A stretch of 64,000 nucleotides of DNA from Anarhynchus alexandrinus. Lineage: Eukaryota > Chordata > Aves > Charadriiformes > Charadriidae. Positions 25,372 through 36,029 of this stretch are shown in pieces (the first letter of the stretch is position 1; each line of letters begins with the position of its first letter). The translations under genes and the position numbers were made by a program. The DNA is taken from positions 62,001 to 126,000 of the forward strand of contig VUYV01000792.1 of assembly GCA_008711295.1 (NCBI GenBank), read 5' to 3'. A model generated the notes under the pieces. That model saw only the letters and a list, made by a program, of their open reading frames with translations, was not told where the DNA came from and searched no databases.

Positions 25372-26093
25372 AGAGTGTCATGTCATCTGCACCCTAAGAC
25401 AGACTTTTTTTAGGACTACTTGAAGGCCTCTACAAGGATCATCAAAAGTTTTCGAAAATTCCCTTTGAATAAACAATAACATGCAGGTTTTATTCACGGG
25501 GGGGTAGAAAACATTACTGATATAAATACAAATGTTCAGAAGATGGTTTTGAAAGCAAATGAATAAAATGCTCCATATTTTATAAGCACTGCTTTTTTTT
25601 TTTTTAATATTTCTTCTGTGTGAGAAAGTATTTGTTATGTATTAGTGTAGGATTTTCTTTGAGGAGATCAATTTAACATAAAGCACAGTCTCTGGAGTAT
25701 TTCATTAATGTGTGTCTGCAGAAATGTCAGATATTTGGAATGGTCTAATAACATTTTTAGAATGTAAATGTAATGTATTTTTAAATCTGTCAAAGAAATC
25801 CTCAAATATCAGATACTGTATTTCATGCTTCAGGAAAGGACCTTCTGCAATGCGGGTGTGCGTGCACACACACTCCATTTGAACAGATAAATAAAATCTG
25901 GCCTTTTAGACAGGAATTTTGAATCACTGATTCTGAGTTGGGTGTTTTGGGGAGTTTGTGGGTTTTTTGTTTGGGTTTTTTTTTGTTATTACACACATTA
26001 ATATTAGTGTTTCGTACAAGTTTGAATGAAGACATCATAGAAAGTCTCTGAAGAATGAACAGTCAAACCAGGTAAAATATATACGTGTAGGTG
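25372..26093. other. AT-rich non-coding DNA
   Basis: Nothing recognisable beyond short T-runs (25590-25606), a G7 run (25499-25505) and a TTTTTTGTTTGGG-like stretch near 25960-25985. Confidence 0.65.
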
Positions 26094-26207
26094 ATCATAG
26101 AATCATAGAATGGTTTAGGTTGGAAAGGACCTTGAAGATCATCGAGTTCCAACCCCCCTGCCATAGGCAGGGACACCTCCCACCAGACCAGGCTGCCCAA
26201 GGCCACG
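26094..26207 (-). mobile_element. CR1 LINE, 3'-end fragment (group B)
   Basis: About 113 bases of the CR1 3' end in reverse orientation, with the same diagnostic wording as the copies at 8.8, 38.6 and 61.4 kb (CCCCTGCCATAGGCAGGG). It stops abruptly after GGCCAC. It is too short to include any ORF2 domain beyond the final residues. Confidence 0.95.
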
Positions 26208-28865
26208 TTCAGATGTTCTTTTCCTTCAAAGATCTACATTTAACCACCACCTGCATAGTAAAAGTCGTCTTTAGATTTAAAAACTGAATTTTTTTACTCT
26301 GAGTATTTGCAGTGTTAGGGCATTTCATATAACTGTTGCATATATGAAGTGTTTTTAAATGCTGCGTGTCCCAGTAAAGAAGGAACCTACCAATCAGTAA
26401 TTATTGTAACTATAATTGGTTTTGTGCTGACCTTTCCTGTTGCATAAAAACCTGCTCTGCTAGGAAATATAATAGTGTACAAGCATGTATTTTCATGTCT
26501 GTCTTGTGCTCCCCATTGATGGATTTGGCTCTTTATTCTGCACCTAAGTCCTTTTCAGCAAAGCGTACTGACGTCTTCTGAATTTACTCTAATATGGAAA
26601 TTCATCTATTAAGTACTTGATCTAGAGGACTGGTTTGCTTAAAGCACTGGCATAAGTTGGTTCTTGGCAGGGTTACTAATTTAATAGGATAGATAAGAAT
26701 TTTCATTTAAAAATAGTGCATTATTCCATTGGAGCAGCGAATCTGGCAAACTTCATAACAATTAAAAAAAAAAAAAGTAGTAATGGTATCTTTATGAAAA
26801 ACAGATCTGTCTCTCATTTGACTGTCTGTTAGAGATTCAGCTCCTGAAAGAACAGCAAGAGAGAGTACTGTAGTAAGGAAATCTCAGTATTTATTTAGCT
26901 TTTTTAATTTTTTGTAAATTATCTGAATCCCTTTCTTGCTGGAACAGGGAAATGATGAGAAGCTTTGACTCTCTCTCAACCTTTCTGTTCACTTAAGTAA
27001 GCGTTGAATGATTTGAGCCGGCAAACTGATGCCACCTTGGCTTTCAAAAGCGCTCAACGTTGGCTGACTGTTCCTGATGGTTTCGTCGCAGCTATTTAGA
27101 GTTTTAGGTGCAAGGAGCAGGAAAGCTGGTAATAAGATTCTCACTATTTTTGTTGCTTCTGGAAGCATTTGTTTGCAAGGTTGGAAAAGTGAATTCATTT
27201 GCATTGTGAAGGTTATTTCTACAGCGAGGAGAGCTCGTTTTGTTTTTGAAGGAAGGTTTGTTTTGACAGAAAACAGATATATGAGGAAAATGCTAATTTA
27301 AAAAGATCTTGGCAAGTGTTTGATTCTTATTATCCTTTTCCATTATCCTATGAAATGAAATAAGTGTGGCCATCCTGGTTCTCTTTGCAATGGATGCAGA
27401 AGAAAGAAAATGTAACGTGTACTGTGATCAACCAAACTTAATATTTGCTGAAAGATAAAGTGCATATAAGTATTACTGCCTGTGCAAAAGCTCCATTAAT
27501 CATCTCTCTTGCTGAAGTCGCAGAACATTGTGAGCATAGGGTTGAAAATGTAGTGACAGCAATTATTGACTTATTGTGTTAATGATATGACAGCTTGTTA
27601 TAAATTACCAGAGGTTAATGGGATAAACAGTTGGTATAAAAACACTTAAAAACTGGTGATGTATTCTTTTCTTAACTTGCCTTCATAAATATGTATTTGA
27701 GACTATAGGTATAACTTCAGAATACGTTATTTGCAGTTGCGGCGTAGGGAACGTGTGCCGTTCCGTCAGTGCTCGGCGTTACTGGTTTCCTGGTGGTCGT
27801 GCTCAGCGGCAGTTGTTAGTTTTGGGGCTCGCGGGGATGTAGAGGAAGTTGACCTCTCGTTGTCTTGCCGTGCTTTCCGAAAAGTTGTGTGTTAGCCGTG
27901 CCACCGTGCGCCGTCTGCAGGCGTGAAGGGGTGGGTTGCGTTGTAGAAGGAATATGGAGGTTTCTCCTCTTCCCTCGTTTCTGCTGATGCAGCCTTTACC
28001 TCTGAAATCCGTCAGTTCTAGTTCTTGGAGATTTGAAAACTGGTGGTTGCAGCTGGATTTGATTTGCTCTATACGCAGTCGTTGGTCGTTACCATGATAT
28101 GGTACCTGCTGGTAATGAATATTTGCTTCCGTTACTGTCTAAGGCTTCTCGTTTCAGGCAATGGAAAGGAGATACCTTGATCAATGTCATGTGTTAAAAA
28201 GGTGTTTCAGAAACTATATAAACATGGTTTTTGTCACCAACATGATCTGTACATGTAAAGCAGCGATTACTGAACGTTGGGTGGTACTGACCTACTACTG
28301 GATGCGTTTTGTTTTTTTTTACTAGATCATCTATGTGTTGTTATAAGAAACACGACACACGTTTACACTCTAGAAGTCTTCTCGCTGTAAAAACTGTGGT
28401 GTTCTTTTGGCAAAAGGATGATCTGGTGGTGATGGCAGATTCAGATTTGGGTAAACACACGTCATTCGGAAGCGCGCTCCTTGCCAGTAAAACAGGAGCA
28501 GGCATGGTGTGAGGCTTAGTTTGGGATTTGGGGAACTTAGGCATAGGGTGTAAACCACTATTATCCCTGGCAGCCTGGAGTTCATGTAACTTTGATAATC
28601 ATAATTCTAGAATGGGTTAAACTAGATTTAAAACCATACATTTTTCTGTTCTGAAATGTCTTTGTTCTGCTCAGCTATTTTTAATCTAGGGACTTGGTTA
28701 CTCCTTATGTCCTCTGGGATTCTAGACCTGCTGACAAAGATCTTGGTGAGAGCAGTCACCAAAGCCTCACCTCAGGAAACTTCAGTTCGCAGGTTGCCAA
28801 CATTGCTGCTGGCTCCAGCAAGGAGAATGCTCTTTGCAGTGATCACTTGAGCTTAAGCTTAGATA
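26208..28865. other. AT-rich non-coding DNA, no gene recognised
   Basis: It contains an A-run (26763-26776) and a modestly CpG-enriched stretch at about 27735-27930. Open frames are short. Nothing resembles a protein, RNA gene or mobile element. Confidence 0.65.
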
Positions 28866-29012
28866 GAGAATCACAGAATGGTTTAGGTTGGAAGGGACCA
28901 TGAAAATCATCAAGTTCCAATGCCCCCGCCCTGGGCAGGGACACCTCCCACCAGCCCAGGTTGCTCCAAGCCCCGTCCAGCCTGGCCTTGGACACCTCCA
29001 GGGTTAGAGCTT
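28866..29012 (-). mobile_element. CR1 LINE, 3'-end fragment (group A)
   Basis: About 145 bases of CR1 3' end in reverse orientation (GAATCACAGAATGGTTTAGG, then CGCCCTGGGCAGGGACACC and GGTTGCTCCAAGCCCCGTCC). The wording places it with the copies at 23.2, 30.9 and 55.1 kb. It lies just after a GC-moderate, gene-free stretch and ends within the conserved [26 protein letters not shown] segment. Confidence 0.93.
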
Positions 29013-30925
29013 CAGGTACGCGGCACATAAAAAATAAACGTGGACAGTTTCTTTATGATGGTAGAAGAGAGCTTGCCTACAGAAGTTTCTTTTTTTCCTT
29101 AACTTGCCTGTATCTTTTTAGCTTTTAAGCTTTTTTTTTTTCTTTCCCTGGTTTCTAATTGTGACCAAAGGGATCCTTCAGCGTAAGGAGCCAGGGACTG
29201 CCGTTTTACATCTGTCCACCATCACCTGATCTGCCTTTAGGATGGGCTCTTTTAAGCTCTTCGTTGTTTCACGGGGTCACATCTGCCAAAAGATCTCCTG
29301 CAGATGTTACCCAGGGAGCCATGTGCTGTCTTAAGACAGGACCGCAGTCATCTGCATGTTTGTGACGATGAGAAAAACTGTCTGAATTCAAAGGGCTGCC
29401 TGTAATATATTTGAAGTGAGGAATCTTTTAAATGTGCAGCTACCACAGATACTCATGTGAAAAAAGCCTATCCCATAAACTTTTAATCGTCCGGTTGTTG
29501 CTAACAGCTTTTTAGCTGCCTGCTTAACACCTAATGGTGATTGCCGTCGCCCTCTATGAAAAATGAATCTTTTCTGTTCTTTAGTCTCAAAAATGCACCC
29601 ATTAGAAAAAAAAAACATTTATAATTAACCAAAGCAGAATGGAGCAAAAAATTTCAGTGTTGCAGCGCGTGACAAAGTTGATAGCTGAGTCATATTCCTT
29701 GTGATATAATTTCATGTCTTTAAGCTGCATTAAATACGGCCGGGTGGAAAGTGATACGTCGGGTACTAAAGAACAATCAGAGCACGTCTCGTAAATCATT
29801 TACAGCAACGAGACAGGCTTACGTAAATGCTAATTAGTCGAGAGCTTCCAGAGTTTTCAGGACAAAAAAAGTTTCTGTGTAAGCAAAATCTGCAGACTGT
29901 TGTTTCTAGAAGACTTAATAGAGAAAATTAAAATATGGATTGGCAAGTGACTATATATGAAGCTGAAAGACTGCTGTCAGAAACCTGTCAAACTCTGTCT
30001 GTAAACAGTAAATTTATTATAAATAAAAAAAATAATAAATAAACCCTGTAAGCCCCCCATATGTTGCTCAGGAAGTGTAGTGCCATGAAAGGGGTCAAAT
30101 AGTTGTATGCAAATACTCCTCTTTCAACTTGGATCAGTGTTTCTAACCTCAAGCTTCCGTTTCTCCCTGTTTCTTTACAGCTTTGTAATTTTGCTTATTC
30201 TTAAATTACTTATTTGGAGTTTAGTGATTTTTATTTTCTTGAACAAAAACAATAGTGTCAGCTGTTCATTCCGCCACTTTATCTTCACAAGGACAACTGT
30301 GTAAATCTGTAGCGTGGTAAAAAAAAAAAAAAATTAAAAAAATAAAATTGCAAAATATCAGGGAGAAACATCTTTAGTGGTTGTGTTCGTAATTGGTTTT
30401 CAGTGTTATTGGCAAGGAAGAGCGTATGGTATGAACACCTTAGCAGTTAGGAAGGGAGCCCAAGCAAAATCAGTTTTTAATAGCCTGGCTGTTATACATG
30501 TCCTCTGGGATTTTATTGTATGAGATTACCTTGATTAGATGTTTAGCAAACTCAGTCCTGGATGACTCCTTAGTAGAGATCATGATATCGCGGGGTGGGG
30601 GGTGGTGGAAAGTAGCTTTGATGCCCTGCCGAGAAGTGCTGGTCTCTTCAAAATCAGATGAGTAATGGAGAATCATCTCAAAGGGAAGGCGGGTGCCAGG
30701 TGAGACCACGGGTTTCAGGAGACACTGCTGCCAAGGTTCGGCTGTAACGCTCCTTATACCCACCTCTTTGGGCCTGAAACCATAATGTCATGTTCTTTTC
30801 CAGCACGAAAAAGCGATTTGCAGTGCGTGGGGTACAGTCTTTCACAGGAGGTGCAGACTCATGCATAAATTTCGTTTTTCTTATTCTGTCAATATTCAGA
30901 ATACAACACGGTATATCAATTAGGG
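29013..30925. other. AT-rich non-coding DNA, no gene recognised
   Basis: It contains short A/T runs (29129-29140, 29606-29615), an A-rich TAAATAAAAAAAATAATAAA stretch (about 30015-30040) and an A-run with interruptions (30319-30346). No supported gene. Confidence 0.65.
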
Positions 30926-31409
30926 AAGACATGGACCTGTTGGAGCAGGGCCAGAGGAGGCCACAAAGATGCTGCGAGGGCTGGAGCCCCTCTGCTGGGA
31001 GGACAGGCTGGGAGAGTTGGGGGGGTTCAGCCTGGAGAAGAGAAGGCTCTGGGGAGACCTCAGAGCCCCTTCCAGTGCCTAAAGGGGCTCCAGGAGAGCT
31101 GGGGAGGGACTCTTTACAAGGGCATGGAGTGATAGGACAAGGGGGAATGGCTTCAAACGGAAAGAGGGGAGATTTAGGTTCGATATCGGGAAGAAATTGT
31201 TGACTGTGAGGGTGGTGAGCCCCTGGCGCAGGTTGCCCCGAGAAGCTGTGGCTGCCCCATTCCTGGAGGTGTTCAAGGCCAGGTTGGACGGGGCTTGGAG
31301 CAACCTGGGCTGGTGGGAGGTGTCCCTGCCCAGGGCAGGGGGGTGGGACTGGATGATCTTCAAGGTCCCTTCCAACCGAAACCATTCTGATTCTTTGATG
31401 ATTCTATGA
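30926..31409 (+). mobile_element. CR1 LINE, 5'-truncated (group A, defective lineage)
   Basis: A sense-orientation fragment from the ATGGACCTGTTGGAGCAGGG block to a tail ending ATTCTATGA. The ORF2 C-terminal region is frameshifted. In the expected frame a base is missing at about 30957-30962 (GAGGAGGCCAC in place of GAGGAGGGCCAC) and another at about 31056-31075. Both losses are shared with the copies at 46.1 and 55.1 kb. The last part reads RVVSPWRRLPREAVAAPFLE in a different frame. Confidence 0.95.
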
Positions 31410-32623
31410 ATTTTAGATCTATAGCACTGGTGAGCCTGGTTGTCCCCTATGTCACTTTTATTTTTCCTCCTTAACATGCTTTGTTTAGGGGTCCTTACCC
31501 CCTTTAGTTAACTCTTTCTCCGTTTGGAGTAAGAAAAGCAGGCAGGATGAGCTCTGGCGGGCAGGAGTGTGGGAGGGGACAGTGACATGCGTTATTTCTC
31601 CTGTATTTCTGATGCACTAAAATCCGAATACTGTTCTTGGTCATGACGATCGCTCGTACGCCGTATGAGTGGGCTGTTTTAGGCACAGGGCTATATCCTG
31701 AACAGCACTTTTCCAAACACTCAGCTCACCAAACCATCAAAGGCTGTACGAGTGCCGAGCGTTTCATTACGTTGGCGAATGGTGCGTGTGAAAGGGGGGG
31801 GAATGTTCTGAAGACCTCCGTGCTGGAGAACACTCCGAGAAGACACAGTAGGTGGCTGTCGAGGTTCTCAGGGACATCCCTCTTCTGGGAGATGAGCTCC
31901 TTCGTACGATGTACTGAGTATACTCACTCTGAAATCGGAACTTACCTGAGGGCTTTATCCCCCCCCTCTATTCATTTAGTTTAGAGATTGTTGCAGTCAA
32001 ACTGGAAGTGAAGTTGACTTTTTTTTCCCCTCTTCTTTTTTTCCATTTCTTGCCTCACGTCGCACTGGGGGACAGCTGGTGCCACTCTGTTTGAATATAT
32101 TTCTGTATCCGAGAGAAATTCTTGAGATGCCACAGACTGATCTGCATCATTCCCTTTCTTGATTCCTTCCTGAACCTTATTTTTGTGTACCCCTTTACAA
32201 TTCACCATCACACGCAACAAATCAGAATTCTGTAACCCAGTCTAACAGTACATCGTTCTCTTCGACAAACAATGGTGATATTTGGTGTGGTTGTTTTTTT
32301 TTTTTTGCAAGCTCTCTGTGCAATATTCTCTTTCTTTTCTAATCTTTCTAATCTTGACCTTATTATTAATATGCTCCATCCCTCTTCCTAACTTGGGAAA
32401 TTCTTCTTGCCTTCCCATTGCCTTAGGCCAGCAGAGGGGAACAAAGGGCTAGCGCGCACAATCAGCCCGGAAAATATTAATTGATATTTTACCACTTCTG
32501 AATAGTTATAATCCCAGAAGAACGCGTCACAATCCATTAGGTTATTTTCCCATTTTTCAAGATTGCACAAATCTGCGTTTAATGAGGGGAAGAGGCGCTT
32601 TTTGTATGGAGACCCGTTTCTTA
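31410..32623. other. Non-coding DNA, no gene recognised
   Basis: It contains a G8 run near 31794-31801 and T-runs (32296-32308). The last 1 kb is AT-rich. No recognised feature. Confidence 0.65.
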
Positions 32624-32694
32624 CATAGAATCATGAAATAACAGAATAGTCAGGGTTGGAAGGGACCTCTGGAGATCATCTAGTCCAACATCAG
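32624..32694 (-). mobile_element. CR1 LINE, short 3'-end fragment
   Basis: About 70 bases of reverse-oriented CR1 3' end: CATAGAATCATGAAATAACA, then GTTGGAAGGGACCTCTGGAG and ATCATCTAGTCCAACATC. This wording is that of an older CR1 subfamily, different from groups A and B in this window. Similarity stops soon after the CCAAC block. Confidence 0.88.
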
Positions 32695-33594
32695 CCCGTC
32701 TGTCCCAGTTTTTGATGGTTCAGTGAAGCTGGGAGCGTTAGTGGACATTCCTCCGCTGACGCTGTCTCCCCAGTGCGCGTCTCTGCTTTAGATTAGTAAC
32801 TATCGTATAAACATAATTGACTGAACAACTGCAGCTCTGATATCGCAGTTGCTAATTTGGGCCTCTAATCCTGAAAGGAGCCCTGGATGAGAGACAAACC
32901 GTGTTCTTGCGGAATTCCCTTATGTCACTGTCTGATATAGAATGGAAGCTTAAGCAAATGTTTTATTTTCAGAAGAAATGGGCCAAGTTTCTGTCAGAAT
33001 TAAAAAAAAAAAAACGGAGAATTTATTCTTTTTGTGGGAATGTTATCTCAAAGTCTGTTTTTTTTCAGTAATTTGAGTGTTGCTTATTTAAAGTCCCAGA
33101 GTATAACTAGACTCGGTTTCTTTACGTAATGCCAGCTTAGCAAGAAATTTCATGTTCGTTAGAAAAAAAATAATGAAAAATCAAACTAAAACAACACAGG
33201 GGCAGAGAGACAAAAAAAGTGAAGTTTGGTGAACGGGTTGGTGCTGCGCTAATGCCTGCTTCTCGTCTGCAGTCCCGACCAGCATTTTGATCGTTATAAC
33301 GTTATTAAAAGTGCTTTTTTTTTTTTTTAGTTTTGTGACTTTCCCACATTCATAGCATTAACTGGCGCCTTCTTTAACGCCCTGCTGCACAGCATTACCG
33401 AAAGAAAAAGTGTGGTCTAATAACGCTCATGGACCTTCAGTTTGGAATTAGCATAATGGAAAGAGATCCTGAAAGCAAAATCATATTTCTCTAAGTGACC
33501 TATTACCAATCCGCTTACATTTCACATAGTAATTTAAATGAATGCCGTTAAATTCCGGGTTGGTAAAGGGGGAAAAGCTGGTTTCTCGTTCAGG

Positions 33595-33800
33595 CTGCGT
33601 AATTGGAGAGGCCCAGCGGCGGGCGGGGGGTTGTGCGCGCGAGGCACGGGGCTGCGGGGAGGACGCTGCCGGGGTTACACGCGTGTTGGAAATGCGGAGC
33701 GCGCGTGGGCAGAAAGAACGAGCAGCAAAGAAGAGCCTTGCGAAGACGTTACGGCTCTTCGGTAACGAGGGTGGCTTAAACTCAGCTGCCGATAAACGGG
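33595..33800. other. CpG-dense patch, possible small CpG island
   Basis: The stretch is rich in CpG, with GCGGGCGGGG, GTGCGCGCGAGG and GAGCGCGCGTGG runs, inside otherwise AT-rich DNA. Plus-strand open frames (33538-33765, 33542-33997) cover it but resemble nothing known. It could be an unmethylated promoter-like patch of an unannotated transcript. No TATA or recognisable first exon is visible. Confidence 0.45.
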
Positions 33801-34048
33801 GGTGGGTCGCGGGGGTGGGAGCACACGTGTGGGCTGGAAGGGGGTTGGGGCCCCCAATTGGGGCTTTCAGCTCAGAAAAGGTGACTGCGAGGCTTTGGGG
33901 GGGGTTGTCTCCTACCTACAACTGCTTTTCCTACTCGAAATATTTCCCTGGTTATAACAACTTTTATCTGAGTGTTATGGAAGAGTTCGGTCAATAAATT
34001 TCACAGATTTTTCCTGGATTAAAAGTGGTTATATAGGGATGAAAGCAG

Positions 34049-34125
34049 NCACAAAGAAAAAACCAAACCCAAAAAAACCACCAAACCCCAAAAACCAAAA
34101 CAACAAACAAACATAAACCACCCCT
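34049..34125. repeat. A/C-rich simple sequence, starting with one N
   Basis: An N at 34049 is followed by about 75 bases made almost only of A and C (CAAACCCAAAAAAACC-like). This is low-complexity sequence without a clear unit. Confidence 0.8.
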
Positions 34126-34367
34126 CAGACAAATCTCGCTAAAATTCTTGTGCAGAAGTAATACGCAAAGTGAGGCTTTTAGGATTTTTCAAACTCTATT
34201 GGTCTTTCCCACGGTTCGTAATAGAATATGCAGTTCTTTCACGCGCAGGAGTATGAGACGATGAGACCAGTGACGAAAGTGGCTGTGAAAATACACACTC
34301 TAATAGCCATCCAGTGCAATCGAAAGAACACTTTCCCTTTTAAAAGTATTATCAGCTCATGATTATC

Positions 34368-34950
34368 CCGCCGTACTCAGCGTTGGTGTGGCCTCACGCT
34401 GAGCGCTGCGTGCAGCTCTGGGCCCCACCGCTTGAGAAGGATGTTCAGGGACGTGAGTGTGTCCAGAGGAGGGTTCAGAGGTGGGGAGAGGGCCGGGAGG
34501 CATGTCCTCTGAGGGGAGGCACGTCCTCTGAGGGGAGGCATGTCCTCTGAGGGGCGGCTGAAGGCTCTGGGTTTGCTAAATTTGGAGAAAAGGAGGCTGA
34601 GGGCAACTTCATGGCTCTCTGCAGCTTCTTGAGGAGGGGATGAGGAGAGGGAGATGCTGAGCTCTTCTCCTGGGATCCGGTGGGAGGACGCATGGGAATG
34701 GCTCAAAGCTGCATTGGGGGGTTGGGGTTAGACAGGACATTAGGAAATGTTTCTTTACCCAGAGGGTGGTCAACCACTGGAACAAGGCTTCCTAGAGAGG
34801 TGGTCGATGCCCCAGGCCTGGCAGTGTTTAAGAGGCGTTTGGACAATGCCCTTAATAACATGCTTTAACGTTTGGTCAGCCCTGAAGTGGTCAGGCAGTG
34901 GGACTAGATGGTCGCTGTAGGTTCCTTCAGACTGAAATAATCTATTCTAT
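34368..34950 (+). mobile_element. Older CR1 LINE, 3' part
   Basis: A sense-orientation CR1 fragment clearly older than groups A and B. Plus frames show remnants of the ORF2 C-terminus: PPYSALVWPHAERCVQLWAP (compare [12 protein letters not shown] in the young copies) and, later, LPREVVDAPGLAVFKRRLDN. It ends GGGACTAGATGGTCGCTGTA and a tail of ATTCTAT type near 34950. An internal 19-bp triplication (34498-34554) lies inside it and is not part of normal CR1. Confidence 0.88.
34498..34554 (+). repeat. 19-bp tandem repeat, three units, inside CR1
   Basis: Three head-to-tail units of AGGCATGTCCTCTGAGGGG, the middle one with a single T-to-C difference. It is a small minisatellite that arose inside the older CR1 copy. 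Confidence 0.95.
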
Positions 34951-35060
34951 CATGAGTCTTTCCTTTTCTTTGCAAATATCTTTTTTGACTTTGCATAGTG
35001 GTATGATCAAGCAAACCTCGGTCATCACGTCCCAGCTGTTGACTGTACTTACCTGTAGTA

Positions 35061-35112
35061 AGTAGATGTTGTAATCATCTTCAGTAGATGTTGTAGATGA
35101 TGTAATCATCTT
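35061..35112 (+). repeat. Imperfect tandem duplication
   Basis: AGTAGATGTTGTAATCATCT at 35061 is followed at 35083 by a second copy with an 8-base insertion (GTAGATGTTGTAGATGATG, then TAATCATCTT). It looks like replication slippage. Confidence 0.8.
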
Positions 35113-35320
35113 AATTCGTGGCTCCATGTGAATGGTAACTGTTCCCTGCTTTCTCTCAAGTCTGAATCAGCCTTCTCTCTGGCGCTGGGATGTTTGCAAA
35201 GCCTTCTCCGTTCTTGTTCCCTGGTAATCGTCACTATTCCCCCACAGATTTTCAATAAAGGCCGACGGTAGAGTCGGTAGCTTTGAACTGGAGGAGCGGT
35301 ACAGCCGCTCTGCTGCGGGG

Positions 35321-35381
35321 TACGTACCGAGTGCTCGCGGAACCGCGGAACGTACTCGTACGTACCGAGTGCTCACGGAAC
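35321..35381 (+). repeat. 38-bp-offset duplication, CpG-rich
   Basis: TACGTACCGAGTGCTCGCGG at 35321 recurs at 35359 with one difference (CGCGG to CACGG), offset 38 bases. Both copies continue into AAC. It is a local tandem duplication in a small CpG-rich context. Confidence 0.9.
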
Positions 35382-35992
35382 AGGCATTGGCTTGAAAACA
35401 CCGGTCAAAGGGTGATCCAGATGTTGAAGCTGGAACAGCAGCCCCATCTTTGCTCGTACCCACAGCAATACCAAATGGCAAGGAAAATCCTGGGACTCAG
35501 TGAACGCAGCTAGAAGGCTCCGGCAGAGGAGTGGGGAGCGAGGCAGTTATCGGTCGCCTGTAACACACGTGCCTGCCTGTGCTGTGAAGGAGCAGCACTG
35601 CGTGCGAGGAGCTGACCTAACCTCATAAAATACTGACCCAAAACATCAGGTCCCTCAAACTGAACATCCTTGGTCGAGTGATAGCCGTAGCAAGACCCGT
35701 TGACCACCAGTGGGGCAGGGCTTTGTGTCCAGCACAACGCTGGAGAGTAGGGAATGGATTTCCTGTGGTTTTCCGTACTAGGGGCAACGACAGCGCTCTC
35801 AGTGGGATGCCCAGTGCCCAGCTTGGAGCAGGAAACATACTGGAGATCACCTTGTCCTTCTCTGACCTACCTCAAACGTTCTCCCTTCACCTCTATGCTT
35901 TACACTCCTTAAAATGCTCAAAACATTTAACGGTTGAGCACTGCAGGATCCTTTGCTCTGTTGTTTTTGTTGCTGTCTGTAGCTCTGATTGC

Positions 35993-35994
35993 TT

Positions 35995-36025
<31 letters not shown>

Positions 36026-36029
36026 TTTT
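35993..36029 (+). repeat. (ATTT)n microsatellite
   Basis: About nine uninterrupted ATTT units. It is a tetranucleotide repeat long enough to be polymorphic. Confidence 0.97.

Larger units (their letters stand above)
32695..34367. other. Non-coding DNA with CpG patch and A/C-rich tract
   Basis: AT-rich first half with A-runs (33003-33014) and T-runs (33317-33330). The CpG-dense patch at 33595-33800 and the A/C-rich tract at 34050-34125 are listed separately. No recognised gene. Confidence 0.6.

Noticed and set aside
30678..31385. A 235-codon minus-strand open frame
   Set aside because: It is the antisense shadow of the CR1 at 30926-31409. Its peptide closely resembles the antisense frames of the other group A copies.
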